A stretch of DNA of 5,727 bases, from contig JAKSVJ010000090.1 in the NCBI GenBank assembly GCA_024408015.1, positions 1 to 5,727 on the forward strand. The letters run 5' to 3'. The stretch's first letter is position 1. Each line of letters begins with the position of its first letter. The notes under the pieces were generated by a model. It saw nothing but the letters and a program-made list of their open reading frames with translations. It had not been told where the DNA came from and made no database searches. Of the stretch, positions 5,597 through 5,727 are shown one piece after another. The position numbers were made by a program, and so were the translations under genes. This stretch comes from Clostridia bacterium (GTDB lineage Bacteria > Bacillota > Clostridia > Oscillospirales > CAG-272).

Positions 5597-5623
5597 CAAA
5601 AAAAGCACCTTTGCGGTGCTTTT
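5597..5623 (-). terminator. Leftward Rho-independent terminator of a gene beyond the window
   Basis: AAAAGCACC (5601-5609) and GGTGCTTTT (5615-5623) form a 9-bp stem with a TTTGC loop. Read leftward the stem runs into seven U residues (plus A-run 5598-5604). All three leftward frames from the right edge hit stops within about 30 bases, so any gene served must end at or beyond about 5700. The stem also has a four-U end rightward, so weak rightward termination is possible. The structure isolates the repressor promoter from transcription coming from the right. Confidence 0.8.
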
Positions 5624-5656
5624 GCATGTGAGTATAACGTTGCGATTTGGGTTGAA

Positions 5657-5686
5657 TTTACTCTTTTGTTGGTCATAGTGTAAAAT
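5657..5686 (+). promoter_or_regulatory. Weak candidate rightward promoter near the right edge
   Basis: TTTACT (5657-5662) and TAAAAT (5681-5686) are 18 bases apart. AGGAG follows at 5693-5697, but no start codon lies at a fitting distance inside the window. A TAACGT word lies upstream at 5635-5640. This could be the start of a unit divergent from the repressor; the evidence is thin. Confidence 0.2.
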
Positions 5687-5727
5687 AATTGTAGGAGAAA
5701 TTAAACTCGATTAAGAAGAAAAATCAC

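Noticed and set aside
1..5727. CRISPR array, tRNA, rRNA, insertion sequence, integrase or attachment-site repeats
   Set aside because: No spaced direct repeats, cloverleaf-like segments, transposase or recombinase motifs were seen on either strand.

Overview
The window reads as low-GC Bacillota (Firmicutes), most likely a member of the Clostridia. The evidence is AT-rich coding sequence with strong AGGAG-type ribosome binding sites, a perfect sigma-A-type promoter, a small Clostridia-type peptide deformylase, and replication and partition proteins of the kind found on clostridial plasmids, phages and integrative elements. No species can be named from sequence alone.

Layout: the left 1.25 kb is the C-terminal four-fifths of a rightward sodium/proline symporter (PutP), entering from outside the window. 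It ends at a hairpin that can terminate transcription in both directions. From there to about 5.55 kb every gene runs leftward. In order of transcription these are a LexA-family S24 repressor (5467-4805), a 55-residue protein (4639-4472), a PriCT-2/AEP-type primase lacking the usual downstream ATPase part (4360-3401), an unknown Cys-containing protein with a C-terminal hydrophobic helix (3189-2605), an orphan ParB/Spo0J-like protein (2602-1766), and a peptide deformylase with its own probable promoter (1707-1297). The last 180 bases hold a leftward terminator for something beyond the window and perhaps the start of a rightward unit.

How it may work together: lexA, the small ORF, primase, the unknown ORF and parB look like the control, replication and maintenance core of a mobile element (ICE, plasmid or prophage) or its remnant. 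lexA has a consensus promoter with a TACGT-N7-ACGTA dyad across the -10/+1 region, which suggests autorepression relieved by self-cleavage (Cys93-Gly94, Ser128, Lys165). A TAACGT word occurs four times, always in the gaps beside lexA and upstream of the orf194-parB pair, so it may mark a shared operator. The primase start is preceded, with no room for a promoter, by a long hairpin plus U-run. Its expression should therefore depend on read-through of a terminator. No integrase, relaxase, ParA, tRNA, CRISPR array or insertion sequence is visible.
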